This document shows, in pieces, positions 18,782 through 28,553 of a DNA stretch of 64,000 nucleotides. The notes below the pieces were generated by a model. The model was not told the origin of the DNA, did not search any database, and worked only from the letters and a program-made list of their open reading frames with translations. Every line of letters starts with the position of its first letter. The first letter of the stretch is position 1. Location: NCBI GenBank assembly GCA_963772635.1, contig CAVYYK010000032.1:1-64000 (forward strand), given 5' to 3'. This stretch comes from JAUXFS01 sp963772635. GTDB taxonomy: Bacteria > Pseudomonadota > Alphaproteobacteria > Rhodospirillales > Defluviicoccaceae. The position numbers were made by a program, and so were the translations under genes.

Positions 18782-18920
18782 GAGTGGCCTCCATCCACCG
18801 GAAGCGGTCGAAAAATGTCGCTTCAGGAACAGCTTCCGACCTAATGTCAATCTAGCTTTGGCGGAAACGGTGATGCCGGTGCGCGTCATCGTCGGTGAGA
18901 CGTGAGAGGGAGGCGATACA

Positions 18921-20651
18921 GTGACCCGGACGAGTTCTCGCAAGGCGGCCGCGCCCGCCGTCGATCTGCACAAGGAGCCGAAGAGCGACATCGAGATCGC
19001 CCGCGCCGCGACCATGCGGGAGATCTGGGAGTTGGCCCGGGATCGGCTCGGTATTCCGACGGAGGCGCTGGAGCCCTACGGTCACTACAAGGCCAAGGTG
19101 TCGCTCGATCACATCAAGTCGCTGGCCGACCGGCCCGACGGCAAGCTGATCCTGGTCACCGCGGTGACGCCGACGCCGGCCGGCGAGGGCAAGACCACCA
19201 CAACCGTCGGCCTCGGCGACGCGCTCAACCGGATCGGCAAGAAGGCGATGATCTGTCTGCGCGAGCCGTCGCTCGGTCCCTGCTTCGGGATGAAGGGCGG
19301 GGCGGCGGGCGGCGGCCTCGCCCAGGTGGTGCCGATGACCGACATCAACCTGCACTTCACCGGCGACTTCCACGCCATCGGCGCCGCCAACAACCTGCTC
19401 GCCGCTCTCCTCGACAATCACATCTACTGGGGCAACGCGCTCCGCATCGACGAGCGCCGGATCGCCTGGCGCCGGGTCGTCGACATGAACGACCGGGCGT
19501 TGCGCGAGATCGTCTGCAGCCTCGGCGGCGTCGCCAACGGGTTCCCGCGCCAGGACGGCTTCGACATCACCGTCGCCTCGGAGGTGATGGCGATCTTCTG
19601 CCTCGCCGAGGACCTCGACGACCTGCAGCGGCGCCTGGGCAACATCATCGTCGCCTACGACTTCGACCGCCAGCCGGTGCGCGCCAGCAATCTCAACGCC
19701 CACGGAGCGATGACGGCGCTGCTCAAGGACGCGTTCATGCCCAACCTGGTGCAGACCCTGGAGAACAACCCGGCGTTCATCCACGGCGGTCCGTTCGGCA
19801 ACATCGCCCATGGCTGCAATTCGGTGCTGGCGACCAAGGCCGCGCTCAAGCTCGCCGACTACGTGGTCACCGAAGCCGGGTTCGGCGCCGATCTCGGCGC
19901 CGAGAAGTTTTTCAACATCAAGTGCCGCAAGTCCGGGCTGAAGCCCGAACTGGCGGTGCTGGTGGCGACCGTCCGCGCGCTGAAGATGCACGGTGGCGCG
20001 GCCAAGGAGAACCTGGGCAAGGTCAACATGCCGGCGCTGGTCAAGGGCGCCGAGAACCTCGCCCGGCACGTGGAGAACGTCCGCAAGTTCGGCGTTCCGG
20101 TGATCGTCGCCATCAACCGGTTCTCGACCGACGACGAGGCGGAGCTGGACATGCTGCGCCAGGTCTGCGCCGAACTGGAGGCGGAGGCGATCGTCGCCGA
20201 CCATTGGGCGAAGGGAAGCGCCGGCACCGAGGAATTGGCCCATGCCGCGGTCCGCACCATCGACGAGCAGCCGTCCCAGTTTCGTTTCATCTACGACGAC
20301 AAGATGTCGCTGTGGGACAAGGTCAGAACCCTTGCGCAGGTCACCTACGGTGCCCAGGGGATCATCGCCGACAAGGCAATTCGCGCCCGTTTCGCCGAGA
20401 TGCAGGAGGCCGGGTTCGGCCATTATCCGGTGTGCATCGCCAAGACCCAGTACAGCTTCTCCACCGACCCCAACCTGCGCGGCGCGCCCAGCAACCACGT
20501 GATCCCGATCCGCGAGATCAGGCTCGCCGGCGGCGCCGAGTTCCTGGTCGTCATCTGCGGCGACATCATGACCATGCCGGGCCTGCCGAAAACGCCTTCG
20601 GCCAACAGCATCGGCGTCGACAATAACGGCGAGATCTACGGCATCTTCTGA
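18921..20651 (+). CDS. fhs: Formate-tetrahydrofolate ligase
   Basis: 576 residues, the size of bacterial Fhs. It has the formyl-phosphate/ATP loop TPTPAGEGKTTTTVGLGDAL, then LREPSLGPCFGMKGGAAGGG, TDINLHFTGDFHAIGAANNL and the C-terminal PGLPKTPSANSIGVDNNGEI followed by YGIF. The start is a GTG at 18921 with GAGGGAGG upstream. The enzyme makes 10-formyl-THF from formate and ATP, and can run backwards to release formate. Next to the folate/corrinoid genes on the opposite strand, it probably closes the one-carbon route by exporting formyl units as formate, or recovers them. Confidence 0.96.
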   Translation: MTRTSSRKAAAPAVDLHKEPKSDIEIARAATMREIWELARDRLGIPTEALEPYGHYKAKVSLDHIKSLADRPDGKLILVTAVTPTPAGEGKTTTTVGLGDALNRIGKKAMICLREPSLGPCFGMKGGAAGGGLAQVVPMTDINLHFTGDFHAIGAANNLLAALLDNHIYWGNALRIDERRIAWRRVVDMNDRALREIVCSLGGVANGFPRQDGFDITVASEVMAIFCLAEDLDDLQRRLGNIIVAYDFDRQPVRASNLNAHGAMTALLKDAFMPNLVQTLENNPAFIHGGPFGNIAHGCNSVLATKAALKLADYVVTEAGFGADLGAEKFFNIKCRKSGLKPELAVLVATVRALKMHGGAAKENLGKVNMPALVKGAENLARHVENVRKFGVPVIVAINRFSTDDEAELDMLRQVCAELEAEAIVADHWAKGSAGTEELAHAAVRTIDEQPSQFRFIYDDKMSLWDKVRTLAQVTYGAQGIIADKAIRARFAEMQEAGFGHYPVCIAKTQYSFSTDPNLRGAPSNHVIPIREIRLAGGAEFLVVICGDIMTMPGLPKTPSANSIGVDNNGEIYGIF

Positions 20652-20758
20652 GCACCGCGCACCGGCGGCGGTTCGACAACAGTGTTTTTCCCGTATGCGA
20701 CATGATGTATCCTGAAAGCGGAGTTTGGTCATGCGGCTCTTAGCGCGGGAGGCGCGGA

Positions 20759-21847
20759 TTGGTGATCGGCAGACCATCGGCAGACGAACCGATCCGGATC
20801 GGGTTCTACCTGATCCCCGGGTTCTCGATGATCGCGTTCGCGTCGGCGGTCGAGCCGTTGCGGATCGCCAACCGCATTTCCGGCCGCGAGATCTACCGCT
20901 GGGAGAACTACTCGTTGGACGGCGAGCCGGTCGAGGCCAGCAACGGCTTCGCCGCGATGGTCCAAGGCGCGATCTCCGACGTGACCTCGCTGCCGGCACT
21001 GTTCGTCTGCGGCGGGATCGGCGCCGAGCACCACCGGAACACTCAGCTCTATGCCAGGCTGCGCCGGCTCGCCTCCCACGGCACCGGCATCGGCGCCGTC
21101 TGCACCGGCACGTACGTGCTCGCCCGGGCCGGGCTGCTCGACGGCTATCGCTGCACCATCCACTGGGAAAATCTCCCGGGGTTCGCCGAGGAGTTCCCCG
21201 ACATCGAGGTGATCCCCGAGCTCTACGAGATCGACCGTAACCGCTTCACCTGCTCGGGCGGCACCGCGGCGATCGACATGATGCTCAACCTGATCGCCCT
21301 CAACCTGGGTCACGACATCGCCGCCGGCGTCGCCGACCAGCTGATGCACCATCGGATCCGCAGCGGCTACGAGGGCCAGCGGATGGAGCTGCGCGCGCGG
21401 CTCGACATCAGCCACCCGAAGCTGCTCGAAGCCATCGCCAACATGGAGGAAAGCCTGGAGACGCCGATGAGCTGCGCCGAGGTGGCGCGCAGCGTCGGCC
21501 TGTCGCCGCGTCAGCTCGAGCGGTTGTTCCGCAAGCATTTGAACCGGTCTCCGACCCACTATTACCTGGGATTGCGGCTCGACCGGGCGCGCTTCCTGCT
21601 GTTGCAGACCAGCCTGTCGATCCTCAACGTGGCGCTGGCCTGCGGGTTCGTCTCGGCGTCGCACTTCTCCAAATGCTACCGGGAGCATTTCGGCTGGGCG
21701 CCCAGCGACGAACGACGGGGGGTCGACCGCTCGTCCGACCGCGCCATCGCCGCTTCACCGACGGGGATCGGCGGGACGGTGCCGAGAGAGGAGCCGGCCG
21801 GCCGGGCCAAGGCCCCGTCCAACGGCGGTCGCGAGGTGCCGGTTTAG
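20759..21847 (+). CDS. GlxA-family AraC-type transcriptional regulator
   Basis: 362 residues. The N-terminal half is a DJ-1/PfpI-like domain (IGFYLIPGFSMIAFASAVEP, GAVCTGTYVLARAGLLDGYR, CSGGTAAIDMMLNLI); the C-terminal part (about 225-320) is a double helix-turn-helix AraC domain (ETPMSCAEVARSVGLSPRQL, ERLFRKHLNRSPTHYYLGLR, VALACGFVSASHFSKCYREH). The start is a TTG with GGGAGGCG upstream; a GTG three bases on is an alternative. Relatives such as GbdR and CdhR control glycine betaine, dimethylglycine and carnitine catabolism. Its position next to the C1 cluster suggests it regulates that cluster, by inference. Confidence 0.88.
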   Translation: MVIGRPSADEPIRIGFYLIPGFSMIAFASAVEPLRIANRISGREIYRWENYSLDGEPVEASNGFAAMVQGAISDVTSLPALFVCGGIGAEHHRNTQLYARLRRLASHGTGIGAVCTGTYVLARAGLLDGYRCTIHWENLPGFAEEFPDIEVIPELYEIDRNRFTCSGGTAAIDMMLNLIALNLGHDIAAGVADQLMHHRIRSGYEGQRMELRARLDISHPKLLEAIANMEESLETPMSCAEVARSVGLSPRQLERLFRKHLNRSPTHYYLGLRLDRARFLLLQTSLSILNVALACGFVSASHFSKCYREHFGWAPSDERRGVDRSSDRAIAASPTGIGGTVPREEPAGRAKAPSNGGREVPV

Positions 21848-21863
21848 ATCCGGCCGACGGTTT

Positions 21864-23901
21864 TCAGGACGAAACGCGGTTGCGGCGTGACCGTCTGCGG
21901 CCGGGTGCGTCGGTGGTTCCCTGCGGGGCGAGGTCCCGTTTCGGCAGGGTGACGGCCTCGGCGAGGCGGGAGAACGGCAGGGTCTTGTGGGGGATCGCCA
22001 TCGCCTCGACGAAATGGGCCTGGAACGCCGGCTCGACCGCGGTTTCCACCTTCTCGACCCGGCGCACCAGGGCCTCGATCTCGTCCCGCGCACCGCGGTT
22101 GAGGAGCGCGATGCGGGCGCCGGTGCCGGCGGCGTTGCCGGCCGAAGACACCCGCGCCAGGTCGCAGTCGGGGATCATGCCGAGGACCATCGCGTACTTG
22201 ACGTCGATCTGGCTGCCGAAGGCGCCGGCGAGGACGATCCGGTCGACGGTCTCGACGCCGAGCCGGTCCATCAGCAGCCGCGCCCCGGCGAACAGGGCGG
22301 CCTTGGCGAGTTGGATGGCGCGGACGTCGGTCTGGGTCACGGTCAGCCGCTGTGCGCCCTCATGGAGGACATAGGCGAAAGTCCGTCCGTCGACGACGAC
22401 CCGCGGCGTTTTCGCCACCATCGAACCGTCGATCAGGCCGTCGGACGAGATCAGACCGGTCAGGTACATCTCGGCGATCACCTCGATGATCCCCGATCCG
22501 CAGATCCCGGTGACCCCGGTGGCGGCGACGGCGTCGGCGAACCCCGGATCGTCCGACCACAGATCGCTGCCGATCACCTTGAACCGCGGCTCCAACGATC
22601 GCGGGATCGATCCGCACCCGCTCGATCGCGCCGGGGCTGGCGCGCTGGCCGGCGCTGATCTGCGCGCCCTCGAACGCCGGGCCGGTGGGGCTCGACGCGG
22701 CCAGCAGCCGCTGCCGGTTGCCGAGGACGAGCTCGGCGTTGGTGCCGACGTCGACGATCAGCGACACCTCATCGGACAGGTGGGGACCTTCGGACAACAG
22801 CACCGCGGCGGTGTCGGCGCCGACGTGTCCGGCGATGCACGGCAGCACGTAGACGCGCCCGTCGGGATGGATGTGCAGGTCGATGTCGTCGGCGCGGATG
22901 TCGAGGCTGCGGTCGACGGCGAGGGCGAAGGGCGCGCCGCCGAGCTCGGTCGGGTCGATGCCGAGCACCAGATGATGCATGATCGGATTGCCGACCAGGG
23001 TGATCTCGAGGATATCCTCGCTTTCGATGCCGGCCTGCCCGGCGAGCGCGGCGATCAGGTCGTTGAGGGCGGCGCGAACGACCGCGGTGAGCTCGACGTC
23101 GCCGCCGGGGTTCATCATCACGTAGGAGACCCGGCTCATCAGATCCTCGCCGAAACGGATCTGCGGGTTCATCACTCCGGAGGCGGCGACCACCTCGCCG
23201 GTTTCCAGGTCGCACAGGTGGCCGGCGATGGTGGTGGAGCCGACGTCGACCGCCAGACCGAAAGCCTTCTCGCGATAGCCGGGCCAGATGGCGAGCAGAT
23301 GATTGCCGTGGCGCACGGCGGCCGTCGCCGTCCAGCCGCCCTTGCGCAGCGCCGTCTGGATGTTCCGGACGACGCCCAGGTCCGACGACACCCGATCGAT
23401 CCCCCACTGGGCCTTCAACGCCTGTTCCAGGCGCCGCAGGTCGCCTGAGGGGTCGTGCATGTCCGGTTGGGCGACCTCGACGTAGTGCAGCTTGACGACC
23501 GGGTCGATCTCGATCGCCCGCGCCTCGACCCGTTTGCGGATCACCTGTTTGTGGACCTGGCTTTCGGCGGGAACGTCGACGACGAGGTCGCCCAGCACTT
23601 GCGCCTGACAGGAGAGACGCCGCCCGGACACGAGAGCGGCGTTTGCGGCGTAGCGCGTCTCGGCCTCGCCCAGCGGCGTCACGTGATCGGCGCGCGATTC
23701 GATCCCGTGCTTGGCGAACGAACCCTCGGCGACCAGGATCTGGCAGCGTCCGCAGATCGAGCGGCCGCCACAGACCGAATCGACATCGACGCCGAGCGCG
23801 CGGGCGGCCTGCAGCAGCGGCGTGCCCGAGGGAAACCGGCCGCGCCGGCCGGAAGGGGTGAAGACGACCAGAAACCCGGGGGTTTCCGGGGTGTCAGCCA
23901 C
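21864..23901 (-). CDS. 2Fe-2S / ASKHA corrinoid-activating protein (RACo/RamA-like), frameshifted
   Basis: The N-terminus is a plant-type ferredoxin domain with Cys44, Cys50, Cys53 and Cys98 (DSVCGGRSICGRCQI...RRLSCQAQ). A linker leads to an ASKHA ATPase-like domain with GLAVDVGSTTIAGHLCDLET, FGEDLMSRVSYVMMNPGG, VGNPIMHHLVLGIDP and SLIVDVGTNAELVLGNRQR. One extra base near 22600 shifts the frame; the next frame continues as EPRFKVIGSDLWSDDPGFAD, TGICGSGIIEVIAEMYLTG and IVLAGAFGSQIDVKYAM to 21864. Combined length is about 680 residues, normal for the DUF4445 family. It should re-reduce inactive Co(II) corrinoid at the expense of ATP for the methyltransferase system beside it. Its 3' end faces the glxA-like gene. 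Confidence 0.87.
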
Positions 23902-24799
23902 CCTCGCGTCCCTCGCGCCGCCGTCGTCGGCGGCCGGCGCCTTCCCCCTCCGGCGCGGGCTCGCGAAAGCGCCTGATCCATTTCTGGCAGTTGGGGTCGT
24001 GTCCCATCACCACGTTCGCCCCCATGACGCCGGTCATTTCGGGGTCGTGCAGCGGGTTGGTGATCGCCGAGGTCATGCCGGCGCCGATCAGCATCGCCAG
24101 GAACGCCGAGTTCAGCCCATGGCGGTTGGGAAGGCCGAAGCTGAAGTTGGACGCGCCGCAGGTGGTGTTGACCTGCAGTTCCTCGCGCAACCGGCGGATC
24201 AGGTACAGGGCCTTGCGGCCGGCGTCGTTGAGCGCGCCGACCGGCATGATCAGCGGGTCGACCACCACGTCGGCGCGGGGAATGCCGTGGTCCGCCGCCC
24301 GTTCGACGATCTTCTTGGCGACCTCGTAGCGGACGTCCGGATCCTCGGAGATGCCGGTTTCGTCGTTGGAGATGGCGACGACGGCGGCGCCGTGCTTCTT
24401 GACCAGCGGAAGCACCGATTCCAGCCGCTCCTCCTCGCCGGTGACCGAGTTGACCAGCGGCTTGCCCTGGTACACCGCCAGGCCCGACTCAAGGGCGGCG
24501 ACGATCGACGAGTCGATGGACAGCGGCACGTCGGTGAGCGACTGCACCAGTTGCACCGCCTCGGCGAGGATCCTCGGTTCGTCGGCCATTGGGATGCCGG
24601 CGTTGACGTCCAGCATCTGGGCGCCGGCCGCGACCTGGGCGATGGCGTCGGCCTCGACCCGGCTGTAATCCCCCGCCGCCATTTCCGCGGCGAGTAGCTT
24701 GCGGCCGGTCGGGTTGATCCGCTCGCCGATGATGACGAACGGGCGGTCGAAGCCGATCACCACTTCGCGGGTGGCCGAACTGACGACGGTTTCGGTCAT
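23894..24799 (-). CDS. Methyltetrahydrofolate:corrinoid methyltransferase (pterin-binding)
   Basis: 301 residues with a dihydropteroate-synthase-like TIM barrel: FVIIGERINPTGRKLLAAEM, GAQMLDVNAGIPMADEPRIL, VPLSIDSSIVAALESGL, LVNSVTGEEERLESVLPLV, VVDPLIMPVGALNDAGRKA and CGASNFSFGLPNRHGLNSAF. These match MeTr/MtgA-type enzymes, which move a methyl group between methyl-Co(III) corrinoid protein and THF. The C-terminus is an odd Arg/Gly-rich tail that overlaps the start of the ASKHA gene by eight bases, implying coupled translation. With the corrinoid protein at 27385 and MetF it would feed methyl groups into the folate pool. Confidence 0.92.
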   Translation of the reverse strand: MTETVVSSATREVVIGFDRPFVIIGERINPTGRKLLAAEMAAGDYSRVEADAIAQVAAGAQMLDVNAGIPMADEPRILAEAVQLVQSLTDVPLSIDSSIVAALESGLAVYQGKPLVNSVTGEEERLESVLPLVKKHGAAVVAISNDETGISEDPDVRYEVAKKIVERAADHGIPRADVVVDPLIMPVGALNDAGRKALYLIRRLREELQVNTTCGASNFSFGLPNRHGLNSAFLAMLIGAGMTSAITNPLHDPEMTGVMGANVVMGHDPNCQKWIRRFREPAPEGEGAGRRRRRREGREGG

Positions 24800-24880
24800 G
24801 GAACTCGCTCCCCCTGGTCAGGTTTTTTCATTTCTAATATGCCTTTACCTTCGAGGGGGCAATGTTGCGATCGCGACCCT

Positions 24881-25907
24881 TTAGCCACCAGCCGCGGCAG
24901 CGGCCTGCTCGAATGTCTCGGCCCGCAGCTTTTTCCATGGCTGGCGGCCCCTGAGCACGCCCGATTGGTGAGATGATGTCGGCGACCAGCTCTTCCTGGC
25001 GGTAGGCCATGACGTGGATGCCGGAAACGCCTGGGATCTCCATCACCTGCTGGATGATTTCAATACAAAGCTGCTTGCCTTCGCGAACCTGGTCGGTGGC
25101 CCCCTGGAGACGCGCGATCACCGCCGGGGGGATGTGGATGCCGGGAACGTGGCTGACGATCCAGCGTGCCGCGGCGGCCGATCGGAGCGGGCCGACACCG
25201 ACGATGATGAAGCATTTGTCGTGGAGGCCGAGGTCGCGCACCCGGGTCATGTAATGCTCGAGCATCGGCACGTCGAAACAGTACTGGGTCTGGACGAACT
25301 GGGCGCCGGCGGCGATCTTTTTGGCCAGCCGCAGCGGCCGGAAATCGTGGGGCGGCGCGAAGGGATTGGCGGCGGCGCCGAGAAAGACATGGGGCGGAGC
25401 GGTGATCTTCCGGCCCGAGAGAAATCGCGCCTCGTCGCGCATCACCCGGATTGTCTCCAGCAGCGACATGCAGTCGAGATCGAACACCGGCTTGGCTTGT
25501 GGGTGATCGCCGGCCTGAACCCCGTCGCCGGTCAGACACAGCATGTTGCACACGCCCATGGCCGCTGCACCGAGAACGTTGCCCTGGATCGCGATCCGGT
25601 TGTGATCGCGGCACGAGATCTGCATCACCGGCGCGTAACCGATCCGGGTCAACAGGGCGCAGATCCCGACGCTGGACATATGGCAATTGGCGCCGGAGCC
25701 GTCGGTGGCGTTGATCGCGTCGACCCAGCCGTCGAACACCCGGGCTCGCTCCAGAACGTCGTTGGGATCGGCCGAGTCCGGCGGGTTCAGCTCGGCGGTG
25801 ACCGCGAACTGACCGGCGCGCAGCACCCGCTCCAACCGGCCGCGCGAGAAATGTCCCGGCAGTTCCGGCAGGGGATCGCTGGGATCCGCGAACTGGTGGT
25901 CCTTCAT
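24881..25907 (-). CDS. metF: 5,10-methylenetetrahydrofolate reductase, late frameshift
   Basis: A MetF/FAD barrel: FAVTAELNPPDSADPNDVLE (the catalytic Glu of 'xxExxPP'), DGWVDAINATDGSGANCHMS, APVMQISCRDHNRIAIQGNV, NMLCLTGDGVQAGDHPQAKP, AGAQFVQTQYCFDVPMLEHY, KCFIIVGVGPLRS and GVSGIHVMAYRQEELVADII. One extra base near 24967 sends the frame into a nonsense tail. The adjacent frame gives GVLRGRQPWKKLRAETFEQA and a TAA at 24881, the family's usual C-terminus, so I place the end there. In this setting it probably oxidises methyl-THF to methylene-THF. Confidence 0.93.
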
Positions 25908-25925
25908 CGTCTCGGCCCGTCCGAA

Positions 25926-26458
25926 TCAGGGTTTGTTGGCGGCCTCTCGTTCGGCCGCCGCCTGACTGGTCACGCGAAGCCACGAAGACGTCCCCCTCAG
26001 GCTGTGATCGACGCGGTTTCTGGACGACGTTGATCAAGTCGCCCCGGACCATCGTCCGGCTTCCTTTCCAGGCCTCGACCCAGACGCATGGCATTTCGGG
26101 TTCGATCTCGCAGTGACCGTCGGCGCGGACGCCGCCGCACGGGCCATTGCGCAAGCCCTTCGGGCAGTTCATCGGGCAGGCCATGCCGGTCGAGGTGAGC
26201 ACGCATTGGCCGCACATCCGGCAATCGAACATGAAGCTCCTTGAACGCCCGTTCGACCGGGACCATCGGCTTTTCGACCCGACCGTAGCCGATGGCCTTC
26301 CACACCGGATGGAGTTGAAGCAGGGTGCCGGCGAAAGCCCGATAAAGAGCCTCGAGAAAACGGGAATGGCGCACCGCCCACTGACGAACCGTGAACCGCG
26401 ACCGCCGCCGATGGACGTAAGTGGCTCCTGCGGGCTCGTACGCCGCCTGCCCCGGCAT
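25926..26458 (-). CDS. MetV-like zinc/Fe-S protein (MTHFR C-terminal family), two frameshifts
   Basis: The start MPGQAAYEPAGATYVHRRRS leads through RHSRFLEALYRAFAGTLLQL and IGYGRVEKPMVPVERAFKE. After one extra base near 26229-26240 the next frame has the Cys-rich core MFDCRMCGQCVLTSTGMACP, MNCPKGLRNGPCGGV, with seven or more cysteines. A second shift near 26010-26035 leads to LRGTSSWLRVTSQAAAEREA and a stop at 25926. This is the small partner that binds MetF in acetogens (MetV) and is widespread beside metF in Proteobacteria with corrinoid pathways. It probably mediates electron transfer to or from MetF. The ATG at 26458 lies two bases from the upstream stop. Confidence 0.85.
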
Positions 26459-26459
26459 C

Positions 26460-26762
26460 TCAGGACACCTCGCGGCCGCCGGCCGCAACCAGCCGGTCGA
26501 GGCGGTCGTCGTCGTAGTCGGTTTCCAACCGGGCGGCGGCGGCGTCCGCCTCGGCGTCAAGGTCGGGACCACACGGCTGTGCATCGCCGCGCCGCCATTC
26601 GGCGAGGTAGCTGTCGGTGTCGGTGGCCTTTCCGCGCATCGCCGCCCGATCGATGGCCTTCTCGAACCGGTCCGATAGCTGTCTCTTCGCCGCCTTGCGC
26701 CCCGCCTTGGCGATCACCTGGGCGGGGATGTCACGCCAGTAGACGACGGTCAGTTCGGCCAT
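26460..26762 (-). CDS. Small conserved 'virulence factor' family protein
   Basis: 100 residues, MAELTVVYWRDIPAQVIAKA, then GRKAAKRQLSDRFEKAIDRA and the acidic AEWRRGDAQPCGPDLDAEAD. This fits PF13769 (Virulence_fact), a short soluble family regularly found in corrinoid/MetF clusters of Alphaproteobacteria; the name does not imply pathogenicity. The role is unknown. Its start overlaps the DUF1638 gene if the latter's likely frameshift is corrected, and its stop sits next to the MetV-like start. Confidence 0.8.
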   Translation of the reverse strand: MAELTVVYWRDIPAQVIAKAGRKAAKRQLSDRFEKAIDRAAMRGKATDTDSYLAEWRRGDAQPCGPDLDAEADAAAARLETDYDDDRLDRLVAAGGREVS

Positions 26763-27370
26763 CGTCGATTTCCCCTGCCGGGTCCGGGCGAAGGAAGGCC
26801 GCGAGGCCGCCGAGCCCGGTGATAGCGCCGTTCGTGGGTCAGGCCCAGTCGCAGCGCCGCCCTCTTGGCCGCGGTATCGAGTGCCGGATCTTCGACCTGG
26901 GCGAGATGAACGAGCTTGCGATAGTGGCCGAAGTAATCGGGGAGGAGCTGCGGGTAGCGATCGAGCCCCAGCCCCTCGATGATCAGCCGATCGAAATGCC
27001 GGACCAGGAAATCGGTGAGGTAGAAGGTGCCCGGTTCCTCCTCCGCAAGCGCCGCGAAGTTCGTTGCGCCGGTGAAGAACTCGTAACAGTGCGGCCCCGG
27101 AATCCGTTCGACGCCCTCCTCTTCGAGCACCGCGTCCAAAAGGCCGCCGGTGCCGCAGTCGCCGTAGAGGACGAGGAGGTGGTCGTACCTCCCTTTCGCC
27201 GCCCGGATCTTGCCGCGGACCGCCTCGGGGATCTTCTGTGGCCGGTTGTGCAGATGTGCCGGCAAACAGGTCACGGCCATGTGGCTCCACCCGTGCGCGG
27301 CGATCACCTGGGTGATCTCGCGGGCGAGGGCGCCGCAGGCGATGATCAGGGTGGACGGGGGCGCGGTCAT
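26731..27370 (-). CDS. DUF1638 protein
   Basis: About 210 residues: MTAPPSTLIIACGALAREIT, then MAVTCLPAHLHNRPQKIPEA, VLYGDCGTGGLLDAVLEEEG, GPHCYEFFTGATNFAALAEE and FDRLIIEGLGLDRYPQLLPD. These are the conserved blocks of DUF1638, with the CGxxxxEI-like start and YGDCGTGG loop. As written the frame ends at 26750 in a low-complexity Arg-rich tail. Removing one C near 26821 gives ERRYTGLGGLAAFLRPDPAG and a stop at 26731, which I prefer. The family accompanies corrinoid methyltransferases in many bacteria; its biochemical role is unknown to me. Confidence 0.85.
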
Positions 27371-27384
27371 CTCCGGTCGGGCTC

Positions 27385-28101
27385 TCAACCGGCCGCCGCC
27401 GCCATCGCCGCCGCGGAACCCTGCCGGCGGGCCATGAAGCTCTTGGCGGTCTCGACCGCGACCGCCGCATCGCGGCAGTAGGCGTCGGCGCCGACGCTCT
27501 CGGCGAAGGCCTCGTTCAGCGGCGCGCCGCCGACCAGGACGATGTAGTCGGAGCGGATGCCCTTCTCGATCATCGCGTCGATGACCACCTTCATGTAGGG
27601 CATGGTGGTGGTCAGCAACGCCGACATCCCGAGGATGTCCGGCTGATGTTCCTCGAGCGCCGCCAGGTAGTTCTCCACCGGATTGTTGATCCCGAGGTTG
27701 ATGACCTCGAAGCCGGCGCCCTCCCACATCATCGATACCAGGTTCTTGCCGATGTCGTGGATGTCGCCCTTGACGGTGCCGATGACGATCTTGCCCATCT
27801 TCGGCGCGCCGGTTTCGGCCAGCAGCGGTCGCAATATCGCCATCCCGGCCTTCATCGAGTTGGCGGCCATCAGCACTTCGGGGACGAACAGGATGCCGTC
27901 GCGGAAGTCGATGCCGACGATGCGCATGCCCTCGACCAGAGCCTCGGTGAGAACCCGGTAGGGCGTCCAACCACGGTCGAGCAGGATGTGCACCCCTTGC
28001 TTGATCTCCTCGGCCAGGCCGTCGTAGAGATCGTCGTGCATCTGCTCGACGAGTTCCTCGTCGCTCAGTGAAGCAAGGTCGATATCGTCTTCTTCCGCCA
28101 T
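27385..28101 (-). CDS. Corrinoid (B12-binding) methyl-carrier protein
   Basis: I take the ATG at 28101 (MAEEDDIDLASLSDEELVEQ), giving 238 residues. Residues 1-100 are the helical cap domain (ILFVPEVLMAANSMKAGMAI). The Rossmann B12 domain follows, with GDIHDIGKNLV: Asp113-x-His115-x-x-Gly118 is the lower-axial-ligand motif. SALLTTTMPYMK and VLVGGAPLNEAF complete the site. It resembles MttC/MtbC/MtgC carriers. It heads the minus-strand run to DUF1638, MetV, MetF, MeTr and the ASKHA activator. The usual MttB-like partner that would methylate it is not in the window. Confidence 0.93.
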   Translation of the reverse strand: MAEEDDIDLASLSDEELVEQMHDDLYDGLAEEIKQGVHILLDRGWTPYRVLTEALVEGMRIVGIDFRDGILFVPEVLMAANSMKAGMAILRPLLAETGAPKMGKIVIGTVKGDIHDIGKNLVSMMWEGAGFEVINLGINNPVENYLAALEEHQPDILGMSALLTTTMPYMKVVIDAMIEKGIRSDYIVLVGGAPLNEAFAESVGADAYCRDAAVAVETAKSFMARRQGSAAAMAAAAG

Positions 28102-28553
28102 CACTCGCGCTCCTGCCGCGTCCCGCGCCAACGGGCTATACGGATCACCCTATGAAGTAGAGGAGTCCGCTGGGTTATTCTGTCGAAATGCGGACATGTA
28201 TTGTGCTGGGAGCGACGTGGCAGTACCGACCACGTCGCGACGGCTGAAAAGGGAGCCTGCTGTTTCGGTCCAAGTGCTTATCCCGTCGCATTCGGTAACG
28301 CGAAATGTCCTGACAAGAGAAGGTTCGGCGCGTAGAGCATAGGTCGAGCATCTTGTTGATCATCACTCCTTTTGTTGAACCTTTAGCACACTACTCCACC
28401 CGGCACTTCTGGCGCATCCAGCCGAGTCGTTGAGGCCACCTACGGGGGGTGTGGCAACCAGCGGCTCCAACGAGGCGAGGAACGCTGGCAACACGCGCGA
28501 CGCCATGCCAGAATAATGCTGATTGGGCGATCCCGAGACTGGGGAGGGACGCA
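28102..28553. other. Divergent promoter region of corrinoid and Rieske genes
   Basis: About 450 bp between two divergently read genes. No convincing coding frame. It is less GC-rich than the flanks around 28150-28390, so promoters for both directions probably lie here. GGGGAGGGACGCA just before 28554 is the ribosome site of the Rieske gene. Confidence 0.4.

Noticed and set aside
18852..20999. 715-residue minus-strand open frame opposite fhs
   Set aside because: Shadow of fhs; no domain, no ribosome site.
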